DNA of 64,000 nt from Armillaria gallica (GCA_037576215.1 JBANDB010000016.1:682001-746000), one strand, 5' to 3'. Counted from the first letter of the stretch, positions 11,041-23,143 are shown. Numbers and translations are program-made. The notes: generated from the sequence alone by a model not told the origin.

Positions 11041-13350
11041 TCACTCTCTGACATACGGCTTCGTTCTGCAGTAAATAATACCGTACGCTACTGGTGCGTT
11101 GGTTTCACAAAACCTTAAATTGCTCTTAACAAGTAATTTTCAGGATACTAGACGTGCGAACTTTTGCAGAATCATCGCTGGGGCTCCATGGACACTGGAT
11201 ATATAGTCATGCTCAGACTCTCACCGCCTAGAAATTCTACAGCCGTGCTGGCTTGGGAAACGTCAGAAAGAGACGAGGACGTGGGACGTGGGATGATATA
11301 TGATACGCCTAGGCAGTCGAGGTGATGGAAGGCAGTAACAGTGACTGCGACAGGCGATGGGAGGGACGAATCGTTGCTGGTAGACACGCACATCGCGCGA
11401 TAGTCTTGGTGATCATCATGGAGGAGATACTCTGAGAGTGTCGTGTGTTAGACCGAGGTGAGTAATAGCTGTTACTGGCATAATTGTGCTCGAATGGTGA
11501 TCACTTTTTAGCCTTGTAGCCTCCTCAAGCTGCCTTCCGGATGCGCTCCAAGATTCGACTGCACACGATGCCAAGCGTGATGCCGGACTACTTTACTATT
11601 TGCTGTCGCATTCCATCCACGTTCTCCATGTCACAACCTTGTCCTGCCGATTCTCTGTAGACTCTGATGGAATCAAGATGACAAGATGCTGACAGCGTGG
11701 TGTCGTATTGTGATACCGAATTGGCGCGACTCCTTCTGCTGCAAGAAGGACGGATTAGGGGACATCATGCTCATACCCTGGGATAGCGGCGATGTGTTAT
11801 CGCAGGGCACTTCGTGCAGTGGTGACTCAAGGCACGTCGGGGAAGACCGATGCGAGCAATTTCCAGAACCCTTATGCCTGCCTCCATGCTCGACGAGTTG
11901 GATCGCAGCGCCAAAAAGAGTCTCATTGGTGACCAGAGAGGTGTACCAGCATACAGTAAGTCTTTCTTGCCCAATGCGAGCTGTGGCTCTAACCCTATTT
12001 TCCCTGGGGTTAAAGACCACCGACCGCTGAACTCGACGTCAACGGCCAATACTACCCATTCATGCTCCGGTACTCTAAAAATGGTTCATCCATGGGGAAT
12101 CTACCGTCTTTGTCTGTTAAGCATAGTTGATGCATACTTGCAATGGCGGCCAAGTCCACAGCTACATCGAATAAAGATCCCGATGCGCAATTTGCATGCC
12201 TGACACAACAAGACGTTCCCAGGTGTCACCGTCTAACCCATGTCTTCCCCTCAAATATGCAAGCTAGCAAGTCTAGAACACGGAACGGCTTCTCAGATCT
12301 CATTCTTCGCAGCACCGCATCCTCCCCACATCCTTCGATGGCTGTCAAAAGGTGCATTGTCCTCAAAGAGCAATAGCAATGACAATATCCGCAGAGCGAC
12401 AAGTACTTGACCATAACCTCTCGACGATGTCGGCAACTGTAACCCACTCTCGGTCACCAGGCCTCTGAATGACCACTGGATGAAGAAACCTTGGGTAGAC
12501 AATAGGCAGTGATAGAAGAGGCGGGCTCGTCACTGTCTTGTTCACGCAGTCTCCATGACCAAGAACGCATACGCTTGACTGACTGCGAGCAAAGGCGAGC
12601 TCCATCATCAGCCCTCCTCTGTTTGGGACAGCAGGGGGATGTGAAGGCGGGGCGGTTTACCAAGGGCGGCCAGCAAGGACGGCACGATATTTGCACGTAC
12701 TGATCCCATGTATGACACGTCGGGACTATATACATAACGCCGGCGAACAGGGACCGTCTAACAAGAGATGCTTTCTACGGGGCGTGGAACACCGTTACTG
12801 GTGAATAATACAGTTCTGGCCATTCCCTTGCCATCGCCGTCACATTTCTCGTCGGACGGGCATCATCTTCATATCGTTGTGAATACTCCTTATTCATGGA
12901 GGAAATGGCGAAATAAAGGCTTGCAGATGGATGGATGGATAGGTTTGCTTGACTGAATGCAGACGTCAGAGGAGGGAGACCCCGAGGTCGAGAGTAGGTG
13001 CCGATGATGGTTTGATGGAGAGTGGCGAAGGCCGATGGAAGGATGCGACTGGTTCGTGTACGGTATGTCGCCCCGCCAGATCACGAATATAAAACTAACC
13101 TTGCTTTCCTCATGTTAGGGTTTCCTAGTTATTTCCGGCGGATGCGACTTTTTGTACCTTTTCAGAGGCTCTTCCCCGAAATTCTGACTTCTTCCTCAAG
13201 GTGTCATGTCCTGTGGTACTTCGGACCACCAATCTATTTGCCATCGAGTTCTTAAATCATGATATCTTCATGCGAAGCCATCGCTATCGTACAAAGCTGG
13301 TACTGCTCCCGAAGGCCCCTCATATGGTATCCAACCTCGTCAAAGCCTCG
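11041..13350. repeat. Repeat family copy R2 (near-complete unit)
   Basis: It starts with a segment shared with 38,905-39,060 (TACGGCTTCGTTCTGCAG...GGATACTAG). It continues through an intron-like segment (11458-11511, GTGAGT...TTTTAG) and a shared block from 11,690 (ATACCGAATTGGCGCGACTC, GTGCAGTGGTGACTCAAGGC). It ends with the minus-strand DUF6699-like gene and its upstream region (to about 13,130), plus a further homologous tail shared with 41.95-42.15 kb (GAGGCTC, GAAGCCATCG). Copies are diverged, roughly 20-35% by eye. Both halves carry frame breaks here. Confidence 0.65.
12170..12900 (-). pseudogene. DUF6699-like pseudogene in copy R2
   Basis: This minus-strand copy keeps the clearest domain core. 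From about 12,545 to 12,420 it reads SPPLLSLPIVYPRFLHPVV then GDREWVTVADIVERLW, the 'P-LPSL-I-PRLPWP ... VTVADVL-ALY' pattern I associate with DUF6699. After a frame change it gives VLDLLACIFEGKTWVR, then in yet another frame DGDTWERLVVSGMQ (about 12,290-12,190), the expected C-terminal end. A start equivalent to the other copies would be at about 12,899 (MNKEYSQR). At least two frameshifts and one stop (after SLLFAGV) mark it as broken. DUF6699 proteins have no known function. Confidence 0.6.
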
Positions 13351-13369
13351 CCGATACGAGCATGTTCAC

Positions 13370-13690
13370 CTGGAGAGCACTATCGGAGAATGTTGTGGGA
13401 CCTTTGCTGAGCTGCAGGAATGGATGACCGAAACATGTTCTATGTTCGAAGATAGGAAAGATGCGTGGAATGTATGACTGGATGCTGCTAGACGATCATC
13501 CGGTCCAACTCCTAGGATCCTAGAGGACATCATTTGTGAGATCTTTGTGGCGTGTTTAGACGCTGAGGGTGTTGGAAATGTTTCATCCAAATGGAACTGA
13601 AGAAGCGCCGTTGGTTCTTTCGGAGGCTTGTGGGAATATTGCCTTATCGACGTCTTCACTGTGGTCATCCCTTTACTTTACCCCGAAAAT
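13370..13690 (+). pseudogene. F-box-like protein remnant
   Basis: Pieces of the common agaricomycete F-box-like protein start appear across two frames: ESTIGECCGTFAELQEWMTE and SMFEDRKDAWNV (coiled-coil lead), then a stop, RILEDIICEIFVACLDAEG, and finally EEAPLVLSEACGNIALSTSS with LWSSLYF. Intact relatives read 'LPPEILEEIFVHCL ... SEAPLLLGRVC..WR.LALSTP.LWSSI'. The key LPPEI and the WR are degraded and the frame changes twice. The LRR-like remainder is absent. This is probably a dead fragment. Confidence 0.6.
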
Positions 13691-14187
13691 TGACATGCAT
13701 TGCAGCGAGAAAGCATGTCTCTGTCTCCGACTATACTGAGGGCAGAGACGGGGCCTTGTACTCATGCACCATTGCACGTCGCCGTATATGATGACGGCAG
13801 TTACTTCGTCATTAAAAAGGCCATACCACAGCCACACATTGTTGTAATCATACGATATCCCACACGTGTCCGAGCCCTAGTTCCAGCAAGCCATCGTTTT
13901 AATATCATTAGCAACGTCTGTCTTCAACAACTCATTCATCCGTGGACCTAAGAATCACTCCAAGTGTGCTGTCCAATTATACTACCACTCGTAAGCGCTT
14001 TTGCTGTGTGTACTACTCGCCGTGATTGGGTTTCCCATATCCGAATCCCGATAAGAAGCTTCCGTCATCCCCGCTTCCTAGTCACCTTCCCATACACACG
14101 GCAACTGATGGTGATAGATATACAGCATATCGTCTCTTGTCTCTTTCCACCACATTCGCACTGCTACTCTTCGATTTTGCCATACCA
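13691..14187. other. spacer before the NLR gene
   Basis: No recognisable coding sequence. The last part, up to the ATG at 14188, should contain the promoter of the NACHT-ankyrin gene. It is C/T-rich just before the start (TCTTGTCTCTTTCCACCAC). Confidence 0.4.
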
Positions 14188-17100
14188 ATGGACCCCGTCG
14201 CCCTTCTGAATGAAATTCCAGACCTCATCGAGCAGTGTATCAAAGGCTACAACTTCTTCAACGAGGTCAAGGACGCCCCAAAGGCATGTTCGGAGCTGAT
14301 GAAAGAGCTCGATAACACCCGGGCTATGTTAGTGGAGCTACAGGAGTATTTTAGCGGAGTGGAGGACAAGGAGAAGGGTCGACTGTCTGCGTCGCTGCAG
14401 AATTACAAAACGGCCTTGGACAAGTTGGATTCCGTTTTGAAAAAGTATCACGATCCACAATTCAAGTTTACCCTCGGGACAAGCGTCAAGTGGGCGTGGT
14501 CAGGCAAGAAGGAAATCAAGGCGCTTTGCGACGATCTGAAGCAAAATTCTGGGAATTTTCAGCCGCTTCTGCTCCAGATGGTGTACGTGTTCGTTTGGTC
14601 CATGCACCACTTGCTAATTTGCGCATGGGTTTCAGGAGAAATATTGCCGAAATGAACAAGCGCCAGCAGGAAGCTGATGCTAAGAAGGCAGCCAAGGAAT
14701 TAGGTGATCTCACAAACAATTTCTAGCGCGTATGCCCTTACCAAAAAATCTCGTAGCTGAACGTCTCCAGAACGTTGTGAAATGGCTGGAGCCTCTCAAT
14801 TCCCAGGCGAAGCTGCGAGAAGTGCGTGGACGGCGTCAGCCTGAAACATGTGACTGGCTGCCTTCACATTGCCTGTTTGTCTCGTGGTGTGAATCTACTG
14901 GTTCTTTTCTGTGGCTGAATGGTATACGTGAGTGTTCAAACGTTCATCTTCGACCGATCATGCCATCCTGACTCGGAATTCTTTAGCGGGCAATGGAAAA
15001 ACAATCCTCACGTAAGGCTCGCATCTATAAGTCTGCTCTCAAATCATGCCAACTCACGTATGCAGGTCATCTGTAATTGATTATCTGGAAAGAAACCTCA
15101 AGCGCGCCGGCGAGAGTATCGTTTTGTTTACTTTTGCCGACTTCCAGGATGCCAGGAGCACCGATGTAGTCGTATTACTGCACACGCTACTCGCGCAGCT
15201 CCTCGACCACTGCAAACCGGAGGACTTTGTCGAGGACCCAGACTTCGCCGAGTTGGAGAAGACCATGCAGCGGCACCATGCAGATCCACCTAAATTTCTC
15301 CAATACCTCGTCGAGTTGCTGGGGAAAGCGAGTGCACCTTGGAAGCACGTATTCATCGTCATTGATGCCCTTGACGAGTGCACGCAGACAGGCCGGAGAG
15401 AATCTATAGCAGCAATTCGAATGTTGGCATCTGCAGGTTCCAAAATTTCCGTTTTTGTTACCAGCAGAGCAGAGCAGGACATTTTTGACGTCCTGAGCAG
15501 CGTCCCTACTATCTCACTCATTAACGAAACTCAGAGAGTCAAGGATGATATACGAAGATTTATTGAGGAAAAAATGAACACCACTTATCTCCCGCTTGCA
15601 CATCTTCGTGAACCAGTTCGTATACGTATATCATCGACTCTCCTGGAGAAAGCCAACGGCATGTAAGTACTTCCATTACTACCATCAGAATGAAAATCAT
15701 TGACTTCCAAGTAGGTTCCGCTTGGTTGACTGTCAGCTGCAATCCTTAGTAGAAGTGGATTTTGAGAATGACATTGACGAGATACTCCGAAATCTCCCTG
15801 CAGACTTGAATTCAATGTATGAAAGGATCTTCGAGAGAGTCAAATCAAAGGGCCAGCGTGCTGTTAAAATAGTCCAGCGTACGCTTTGGTGGCTGGTGGG
15901 ATCACATTGGCAGTTGCGTCTTGAGGAAGTCATGGAGGCTGTTATGGTAGAAGCAGGAAGAGACTCACTGAACATGGACTTGAAGCCTCTGAGTGGCAAG
16001 CATCTTTTGGAGATGTGCTCAAGTCTTGTCCGCCATAACACCGAGTCAGATATTTTGACATTATCCCATGCGTCTGTGCAGGTGCGAAACATTGTCACCG
16101 CGATCGACATCAGGCTGATTCTTCTCGCTAGGATTTTTTATTCTCCGACTACCTCAAAGGCACAGCACATCATCGTATCTACCATATCCCGTCAATGTCA
16201 TTCCTACACCAACATATCACTGGCCTACTCTCTGCATATCTTCAATTTGGGGATTTCCAGAATGGGCCATGTACAACACTACAAAGCCTTGCCAGGCATT
16301 TAGAACAGCACCCTTTCCTTGTCTATGTCGTTTCAAACTGGGCTCTGCATACCATCAAAATGTATGAAACTTGCTCCAAGTCAGGAGAACTGCCCTCCAA
16401 TATCCACACTTTCTTTGCACTTTCTGATGACTCTGAGAAGAGCATACTCGCTCGGCATTTGCGCAGACAAGTCTCTTATTTTGGCAGAAAGCTGAGATAT
16501 ATCACAAAGGATGGCTACTCTGAGTTGCAGTGGCAGGAGCATTGGGATGACCCTATGGTTCATGTAGATCTCCTTAATGTCACAGAGTCAAATGACGAAC
16601 CATTCCAAGACATTGGGGGTTTTGTCTGTCCGTATTATCCTGTTGGTCTATCTTGGCTAGAGGATGAGGTTGGACTCCTGTTGAATTATCCATGGCAAGA
16701 CCTGTCAAATACCACCTCTGTTGAAGAGCTGGATTATATGGTCTATCCTCTCGTGTCTGAAGGGCCTGCATCATTGGTATGGGACCTCCTGCACAAACTT
16801 CCCCAGTTCAAAGAGCACCCGTTATTCTACTTTGGAACACCCTTGATGATTAGCATTTTTACTGGCAAGCTAGACACTGTAAAAATGCTTTTACAAGACC
16901 TTCACGTTGATGTGGATACTTGCGCTTGGCATTATGATTGCAATTATGAAGTTGTGTCACCCATCTTCCTTGCAACAAAGTATGGACACATTGAAGCAGT
17001 CAAGCTCCTTTTGCAGCATGGCTCAGCCACTGTATTTCCGCTTGAGCCCCGCCCCGAATGGTCCCTAGAAGGAGCACAAGCACAAGAGGATGATCATAGC

Positions 17101-18095
17101 AATGTCATTATTGGAGCTGCCAACTATGGTCATGCAGACATTCTTCAGATTTTGATCCATCATGGGATTGATGTGAATACCAGGTCCAGCATCAGTGGCA
17201 ATACTGCCTTGCATGCAGCCATAAGGTATGGCAGTATTGACAGTGTCAAAGTTCTTGTCAAGGCAGGCTGCAATATCAGTCCTCGTTCTCAAGGGAAAAC
17301 ACCCCTTGACTTTGCTCTGAACCAACAGTCTTCGGATATTGTCCAATATCTGCTAGATAAGGAGGCTTCATTTGATCAATGTTTACCTCAAAATTTTGAG
17401 TACCTGGAGTGGGCAATCAGAGAGCCATGGTACCCAGAGACACAACAGTATTTGGTGACACCTGGAGGTGGTGGCCCCAAGTTGCAGCAGGACATCAAGA
17501 AAATAGTGCGCCTCTTGGAAAAGCGACTTTCTTTGCCACCACCTCATATTATCCGGGCTATCCTTGATTTCACCCAATTGTGGATTGTGACTTCTGCTGA
17601 ACAACATAATCACACCAAAGTTGATTTTCGCTCCCCTCGTGAGCCTTATATCTCTACACCACCGATTGCTGGTGGCCCAGAAAACCCAGTTCGGCGCATC
17701 ATTTTCACAATGTTATCCACCAAAAAAAGTGCGAGACCTCATAAACTGCTATAGCTTATTAGAGACTGATTGCTCAAACAGATTCAATATTTTCAATATT
17801 TGAGAGGCACACTGCCAGTAGAGGCTTATATTCTGATTCAACCACTTGGTTTGAAGCTGGAGTCAAGTCCATCCCTGGTGTGTTCATGAAAATTCAGGAT
17901 AATGTCAGCACTGATGAGCAGCATCGGACTCATGTCAATGTATGGGACTACCATAATGCCCCATCTTCCATCAAGGAATGGATGGCCAAAGTCAAAGCAG
18001 GGGATAAAATCTCTGTCTATCCTCGAGTGAGAAATATATCATATGACAATATTGTGAAGAGTGTTATGATAATGGTGTATACATCCTGTGTCTAA
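14188..18095 (+). CDS. NACHT-ankyrin NOD-like receptor (NLR/STAND NTPase)
   Basis: Eight exons (14188-14582, 14636-14703, 14757-14927, 14987-15011, 15066-15662, 15715-16081, 16132-17728, 17782-18095) give a 3,534-nt open frame (1,177 aa). All seven introns are 50-59 bp. Residues 1-200 are a helical N-terminal domain of the fungal NLR type ending in VVKWLEPLNSQAK. The NACHT domain has Walker A GIPGNGKTIL, split over a 25-nt micro-exon, and Walker B HVFIVIDALDEC, followed by SVFVTSRAEQDI (sensor region). A winged-helix/linker part (LPADLNSMYERIFERV) leads to about five ankyrin-type repeats from residue 785 on (TPLMISIFTGKLDTVKMLLQ; GNTALHAAIRYGSIDSVKVL; KTPLDFALNQQ). The C-terminal piece (TTWFEAGVKSIPG ... 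HTHV/HVNVW) resembles the tail found after ankyrins in such proteins. Likely a cytosolic sensor for non-self or programmed cell death; its ligand is unknown. The small second-exon donor (GTGATC) is weak. Confidence 0.85.
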
Positions 18096-18129
18096 TACAT
18101 CAAATAAATATTCCAATACCTAAACATTT

Positions 18130-18890
18130 GCCAAGTATTGGTCTTCAATGTCATGTAGTCTCATGAACTGCAACTTTCTGCCATCCAGTCGAGTCGATAC
18201 TAGTCAGGGCTGGTGAACAATCTGTCAGCTGAGGGCTCATACAGCCTGAAATTCTGCAACAGCTGGTAAAAGGTGTATAACTGCATCGGAATGATAGTGA
18301 CAGTGCCAATCTCATGGGGTCGCATAGGTAGAGCATGCCATGGTCCTACATGGTGACAATGTCAGTGATCGTGATCCACTCTCTGAGTCATTTGCTTGAC
18401 CTCTGAAAAATGCCATGGAAGCATGGAGTCGACAACAGTCAGTAATGGAAGAGGTGAATTGGTTGCCTCATTTACACAGCCTTTTGCTAGAAATGTGTAT
18501 GCTCGATAGACTGTGAGCAGAGTCGAGCTCCATCATAGCTTGGCCTTGATAATGGAACCACTTTCTGAGTATCATTGTCTGTTTGGATGATGGTGGGATG
18601 GGACAATGGCGGGACAGAGGAGGGCATGATGTATAATGGTGGTGAACAAGGACCATCATGATCAGAATAATAAGAGATGTCCTCAATGTAGCAGGAGACA
18701 GGGAATGCACGAGTGTTATACTGACTATAACATAAAGCGCGTTGTTTGATAAGATTCCTTGCTCTCCATGCATATAAACGAGGTGTCAATGATGACGGTG
18801 ATGCCTTGACAGGGCTCCTTGGCATTTGTTGTTGTGGACAGCGACGTTTGGACCAAGCGATCGTTGAATGTGCGCAGCAAAGGAGACAGA
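18130..18890 (-). pseudogene. DUF6699-like pseudogene, copy R3 (half unit, CpG-poor)
   Basis: Only the minus-strand half of the repeat is present, immediately downstream of the NLR gene. The domain motif survives as EWITITDIVT (about 18,390-18,360), and GARLCSQSIEHTHF (18,530-18,490) matches ARLCSQSVKR of copy R2. The rest is broken by stops and indels. CpG is nearly absent compared with copies R2, R5 and R6, with TG/CA at the equivalent sites. Confidence 0.5.
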
Positions 18891-19330
18891 GCATCTGTTA
18901 ACAAAGCTAGTGTGATGAGACAGTATCAGTCACTAGTCGATGCACCTTGAATATGTGATGACCGCCAACCGGATGAAGTTCAGACCCGCTCCTCAGCTGC
19001 AGCTAACCGTCTGTCCTTCCTCTCAGGGATAGAGCTGCCTGACGCTGTCAGTATCTCCTCAACAATAGTACCAACACATCTGCCAGGAAAAAGGCACAGG
19101 GCCATAATGACTGAGTTATCGACATGGAGAAGGTGCAAGGAATAGAGGAAGCGGATGGATTTGGTGTTCGCACTAGTCCCTGGCCGAATAATGACAGGTG
19201 TTCGATGTGGTCCCGATTAAAAAACCATAACGGGAATTTCAAAATCCGGAACTGGAACCGCCAGGCGGCATCCATGTATCTTTACTACCACCATCACTAT
19301 CTGGGCTATGACAATCTCCGGCTTCATTCC
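18891..19330. other. spacer, nothing recognised
   Basis: No coding segment or repeat boundary identified between R3 and R4. Confidence 0.4.
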
Positions 19331-21830
19331 ATAGGCTGCAACTGACTGCCCACCTGGTAAGTTAACCCAGGTAATTTCATGGTAGAACTACATTCATTCT
19401 ACAGGAACCATATAGCCCTTGTTTGAGTCTTACAGGGGCAGCGGCGAAGCAACATGAAGAATCGGCCATCTTTCACCGTTAAGGCGACACGCAGTTAAAT
19501 AAAAGAATGAATAGATGGTGAAGGCAATTGGTGCCCTGTGAGTAACATCCTCATTTGTCACATTCACAATCTTATCATTTATTTGATACAGGCTCAGCCA
19601 GGCCAAAATCACCTAGCGCTGTGAAACTACCCATGCTATGCGACTTTATATCAGCAAGAAGTCTTACTCTGCATCGATCAAGACCAAAGAATGGCATAGG
19701 ATGACAATGGAATCAACTAAGATGATGATTGAAGTCAGAGCTTTTTTTGTGAACTCATATATGTATCTAACAAATATTCTAGTCCAAGACGAAGTGACCC
19801 GTGATTACCTCTGCTATCAACAGAAGAGATGGTAGAGAGAAAGTTGGGTGAATACACCAGCGAGTACGTTGCTTTCAGGACTGCGGTGAAGTTGGCACTC
19901 ATCTGTCTGTAATGGTGCGCCTTGTCTTGTGTCTCTCCTTCTCCTTTGGCCTGCATCTCGACCATTCATGACTCAAGATAATGCACTGCAGCACTGTTGT
20001 CCACCTGCACCTCTTCAGTAAGTGCCGATTCCCCTACACCATGCAGCAGCACCTTCTTTTCAGCCCCACACACGACACAGATGTGTTGCTATTCCAAGCA
20101 GTATATCATGGTTATCTCCCACAAGTTCCCATCCCACCTAACCCTTCAAGCTCAAGCTTTTGGACCTTCAGTACCCAATGATAAGTGCACTGATGGCAAA
20201 AGAATAAGCCTGTCTTTGGTTGCCGCTGGTAGATGAGAGACAGCTTGCATGTCAAACTTGGTTGGCTATTGCACTGGAGGAAGTAGTCTCAGAGGATGCT
20301 GCGCTTGTGTCGCAGTAGATCAGTGAGTAATGGATGATGTTATTAAAGTACTCGTTCTAATGGAGTCATTTTAGCCTATTGGGTGCCAAGTGTGATATAG
20401 GATGACTCTCATCAATCAAATCAGGCTGCTTGTCGCATTCAGCCCTCGTTCTCTACAGTACACCTTTCCCTCAGTATCGGTCCCAATGCTCAATCTCTAT
20501 GGAGAGGTACATGTCATGCAAGCGGTACCTTTCACCAGCAGACTTGGCTCATTGACCTCTAATGAAAAGTCATCCTCTTCCTTCCTATTCCCTCTCCTCC
20601 CCATTCCGATCACCAGCCGAAAAGATACTACTCTTCATGCGAATAGTATCTGCTTTGATGCTAAGAACTTGGCACTGCAATTACAATTGCAATGTCGGAT
20701 TTTCCTTTTTCCCCTTTCACCACAAGATAGACAGACTAGGGCAACATCGTACTTGCAGGATAGCATGGATGCATGACAACACAGTGCTTCACAAAATAGT
20801 GACTCTAGACATATGAGGGAAGAATTTTGATGCTTGTATGGGTAACACACAGAAACACTTTCACTTGTGCCTATATTGGGACGAGGTGGACTGCATCAGG
20901 AGGACCAGACTTGGTCAGTGACTGGAGTATTTCAAGCTGTTGGTATAACTCTAAACTTACTGGTCCTATGGTTGAATTGACTAAGTTGGACAGTGTTGCT
21001 TTCAACATTGACATTCTCCATCCATTCACTCACTACTCTTTGAGAGGTATTTCAACCTTTTTATTAGCTGAGCATAGCTAATACAGCTTTCATTTGTACA
21101 TTCAGATGGGCATCCACATATTGCACCATATATATATCCTGATGGTGCAACCACGCAACAAGCAATTCCCAGGTGTCGCTCCCTATAGCACGGAGATGCA
21201 TGAACCGGGTCTTTCCCTTTAAATACACCAGCTTGGGAACTATCTCTCGCTCTATCCAATCCAACGTTGCTGTGATGGCTGGTCAAAGTCGCATCGTCTT
21301 GGTTTTCAAGGAACGAAACCGATGGCGATGGATGTCATGGCATCTAAAATATGCAGAATGTGCCATATTGTCTCGATGACATCAACGACTATACCCCACT
21401 CTCAGTCGCCCGACATCTGGATGACCACTGGTGACAGGAGTATCAGATGGACAAAGGCTGGTGATGCAAGGAGCGGGCTGGTCGCTGCCTTGTTCATGCA
21501 GCCCTTATGACAAAGAACATGTATGCTCAACATACTATGACTATGGGCAAAGTCAAGCTTCATCATCATCTCTGCTTGGTTTGTTGGGCATAACAATAGA
21601 TATACCATTGTTGGGGTATCTCTCTCTGTTCAGGATGGCAGTGGGATATAGAGGTGTCGCAGTTTACCAAGGGCAGGTGGCAAGGACGACATGATATATT
21701 CACATATAGATCTCATATATAACACGTTGGGATTGGATACATAATGGTGGTGAGCAGGGTCCATTGTGGTTGGAATAATGAGAGCCTCCTTCAACGAGGT
21801 GCAAGATGTCATGAGGTGTAGCTACAAGTC
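19330..21830. repeat. Repeat family copy R4 (CpG-depleted)
   Basis: It aligns by eye to copy R5 in the first half: CAGGAACCATATAGCC with CAACATGAAGAATCGG; an intron-like GTGAGTAAC...GATACAG at about 19,540-19,600; ATGTATCTAACAAATATTCTAG at 19,760-19,782; and a third intron-like segment at 20323-20374. The second half (21,080-21,830) aligns to the DUF6699-like half of the other units. About 20.5-21.08 kb has little similarity to other copies and may be an insertion or replacement. CpG is scarce throughout. Confidence 0.6.
21080..21600 (-). pseudogene. DUF6699-like pseudogene in copy R4
   Basis: The minus strand keeps the C-terminal end of the domain better than any other copy: LVYLKGKTRFMHLRAIGSDT followed by WELLVA (about 21,235-21,155). 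The upstream core (21,430-21,350) reads PVVIQMSGD, stop, EWGIVVDVIETIWHIL, with the stop where other copies have Arg (CGA to TGA). It is therefore a pseudogene. Confidence 0.6.
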
Positions 21831-22267
21831 TCATTAATTTGTGAGCTGGGCTGCTGTATGGTCACAGTAGCTTGATTGACGATAGCAAACTTGAACTCGA
21901 GTGCTATATATTCTTTTCTTGGACTGAGAAGCATGTCATTTGTGGGAAGAATTGATATTTCAGCGAAGCCAGATGTTGGTAGCTATACCAGGCTCCTGAT
22001 GGTAGGAGCTGAAGTGCTTGGTTTGTTCTAATGACCATAGAGTACATTTTTCTGAAGAAAGGACGTCCAAGTTATTTTGCCGGCAATGCCAGGGATATGT
22101 TTCAGAGTCCGAAACAACAGAGGCCGGCAGCCAATCCCCAATTCTTTCCGAAGAATGAGGAAATGACAGAGGGTTATAGAAAGCCATAACTGGTCGTGAG
22201 TACTGTACCCGATCAGGAAGCTGGACATATATGGAAGCTGGACACTCCGACTTTTCTCAGCAACTAC
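21831..22267. other. spacer, nothing recognised
   Basis: AT-rich, no ORF of note. It holds the left arm of a distant inverted repeat (22211-22227). Confidence 0.4.
22211..22227 (+). repeat. Left arm of a 9.5-kb-spaced inverted repeat
   Basis: GATCAGGAAGCTGGACA is an exact reverse complement of 31761-31777. With mismatches the similarity extends to about 30 bp outward (TACTGTACCC against TACTGTGCCT). Between the arms lie a hAT-type MITE and the LTR retroelement. The arms may be the ends of an older DNA transposon, or chance dispersed pieces. Confidence 0.5.
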
Positions 22268-22275
22268 TCAACGGA

Positions 22276-22823
22276 TAGTGCTCCAACCCTTTACTTTTCC
22301 TTTGCTGGTCCCGGCAAAATAAAGGAAAAAGGTTCGAAAAGCTTTGTAAACTATTTGTAAACCCTTTATAAAGGGTTATATCATGTGATCTCATACTATC
22401 ACACAGAGGATCCTGTAACCACCCTGGATTGAGCCTCTATAATCCAGTACATGTACATGTACACTTTCTCGTACCTCTGGTGACTTGTAGCTTTGATATG
22501 CAGCCTTGAAAAGTTCCCAGGAAATATCATCAAATGGCCTGGTGCGGTTCGAGTCTTCTGCCGAGCTCAGGCCGAGGCGGTTATGTCCATATCCAGACAT
22601 GAATATGACCTGAATCGCATTATTGTGTATAAGTTTCATGGTCAACCATTCATAGCACTACACAAGTGTTGTTTATCACACCTATATTACACGTGGCTTT
22701 TATACCCTTTACCATTTGTTTACCCTTTGTTTTACCCTTTACCAGGTCATGTAAAATAAAAGGTAAAATAAAACATTTAAAACCCTTTATAAACACTTTT
22801 AAAGGGAAAGGGTTGGAGCACTA
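22276..22823. mobile_element. hAT-type MITE, 548 bp, 8-bp target duplication
   Basis: Terminal inverted repeats start TAGTGCTCCAACCCTTT (17 bp perfect). They are flanked by exact direct repeats TCAACGGA at 22268-22275 and 22824-22831. An 8-bp duplication with TAG-type ends is the hAT superfamily pattern. Subterminal regions are full of CCCTTTA/TAAAGGG motifs, including the palindrome AACCCTTTATAAAGGGTT (22361-22378), which may be transposase binding sites. The middle holds an 84-codon minus-strand ORF (22391-22645) of unknown kind. No transposase is present, so it is non-autonomous. Confidence 0.85.
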
Positions 22824-22831
22824 TCAACGGA

Positions 22832-23138
22832 ATTGCAAATGGATTTTTGCAGTGTCATCTGACTACTATTGGGCATCTTCTTTAATATGTCTAGTGGTCC
22901 CTTTCCATGTTATGAACTCTGCAATTTTGATATTTCTTTCTGAAAGCCCCAGATTGGTGTAAAATTTACAATGTATATCAACTTTGTAGCTTATTATAGC
23001 TTGTGCATGCATTAAGCCAGGACATGAGAACATACTTGACATTGGTAAGATTGAATTTAGATAGTAGAGACAGTCTGGAAGCTACATTTGAATGGACCAG
23101 ATAATATATATGCCACATGTGGTCATTTTGCCCTTTTT
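22832..23138. other. spacer, nothing recognised
   Basis: AT-rich sequence between the MITE and the retroelement. No coding content seen. Confidence 0.4.
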
Positions 23139-23143
23139 CTAAT

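Noticed and set aside
10631..11054. Overlapping ORFs with Ser/Phe- and Arg-rich translations
   Set aside because: Translations of low-complexity purine/pyrimidine tracts in what is probably promoter DNA.
14704..14756. Premature stop (TAG at 14724) in the NLR gene
   Set aside because: It falls inside a 53-bp intron (14704-14756); with it removed the frame continues in phase.
15081..15521. Long antisense ORF opposite the NACHT exon
   Set aside because: Shadow of a well-supported coding exon on the plus strand.
17729..17781. Frame break at the end of the ankyrin exon
   Set aside because: A 53-bp intron restores the frame into the conserved C-terminal tail.
22391..22645. 84-codon minus-strand ORF inside the hAT MITE as a gene
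   Set aside because: No motif, no splice support; kept only as a note on possible captured sequence.
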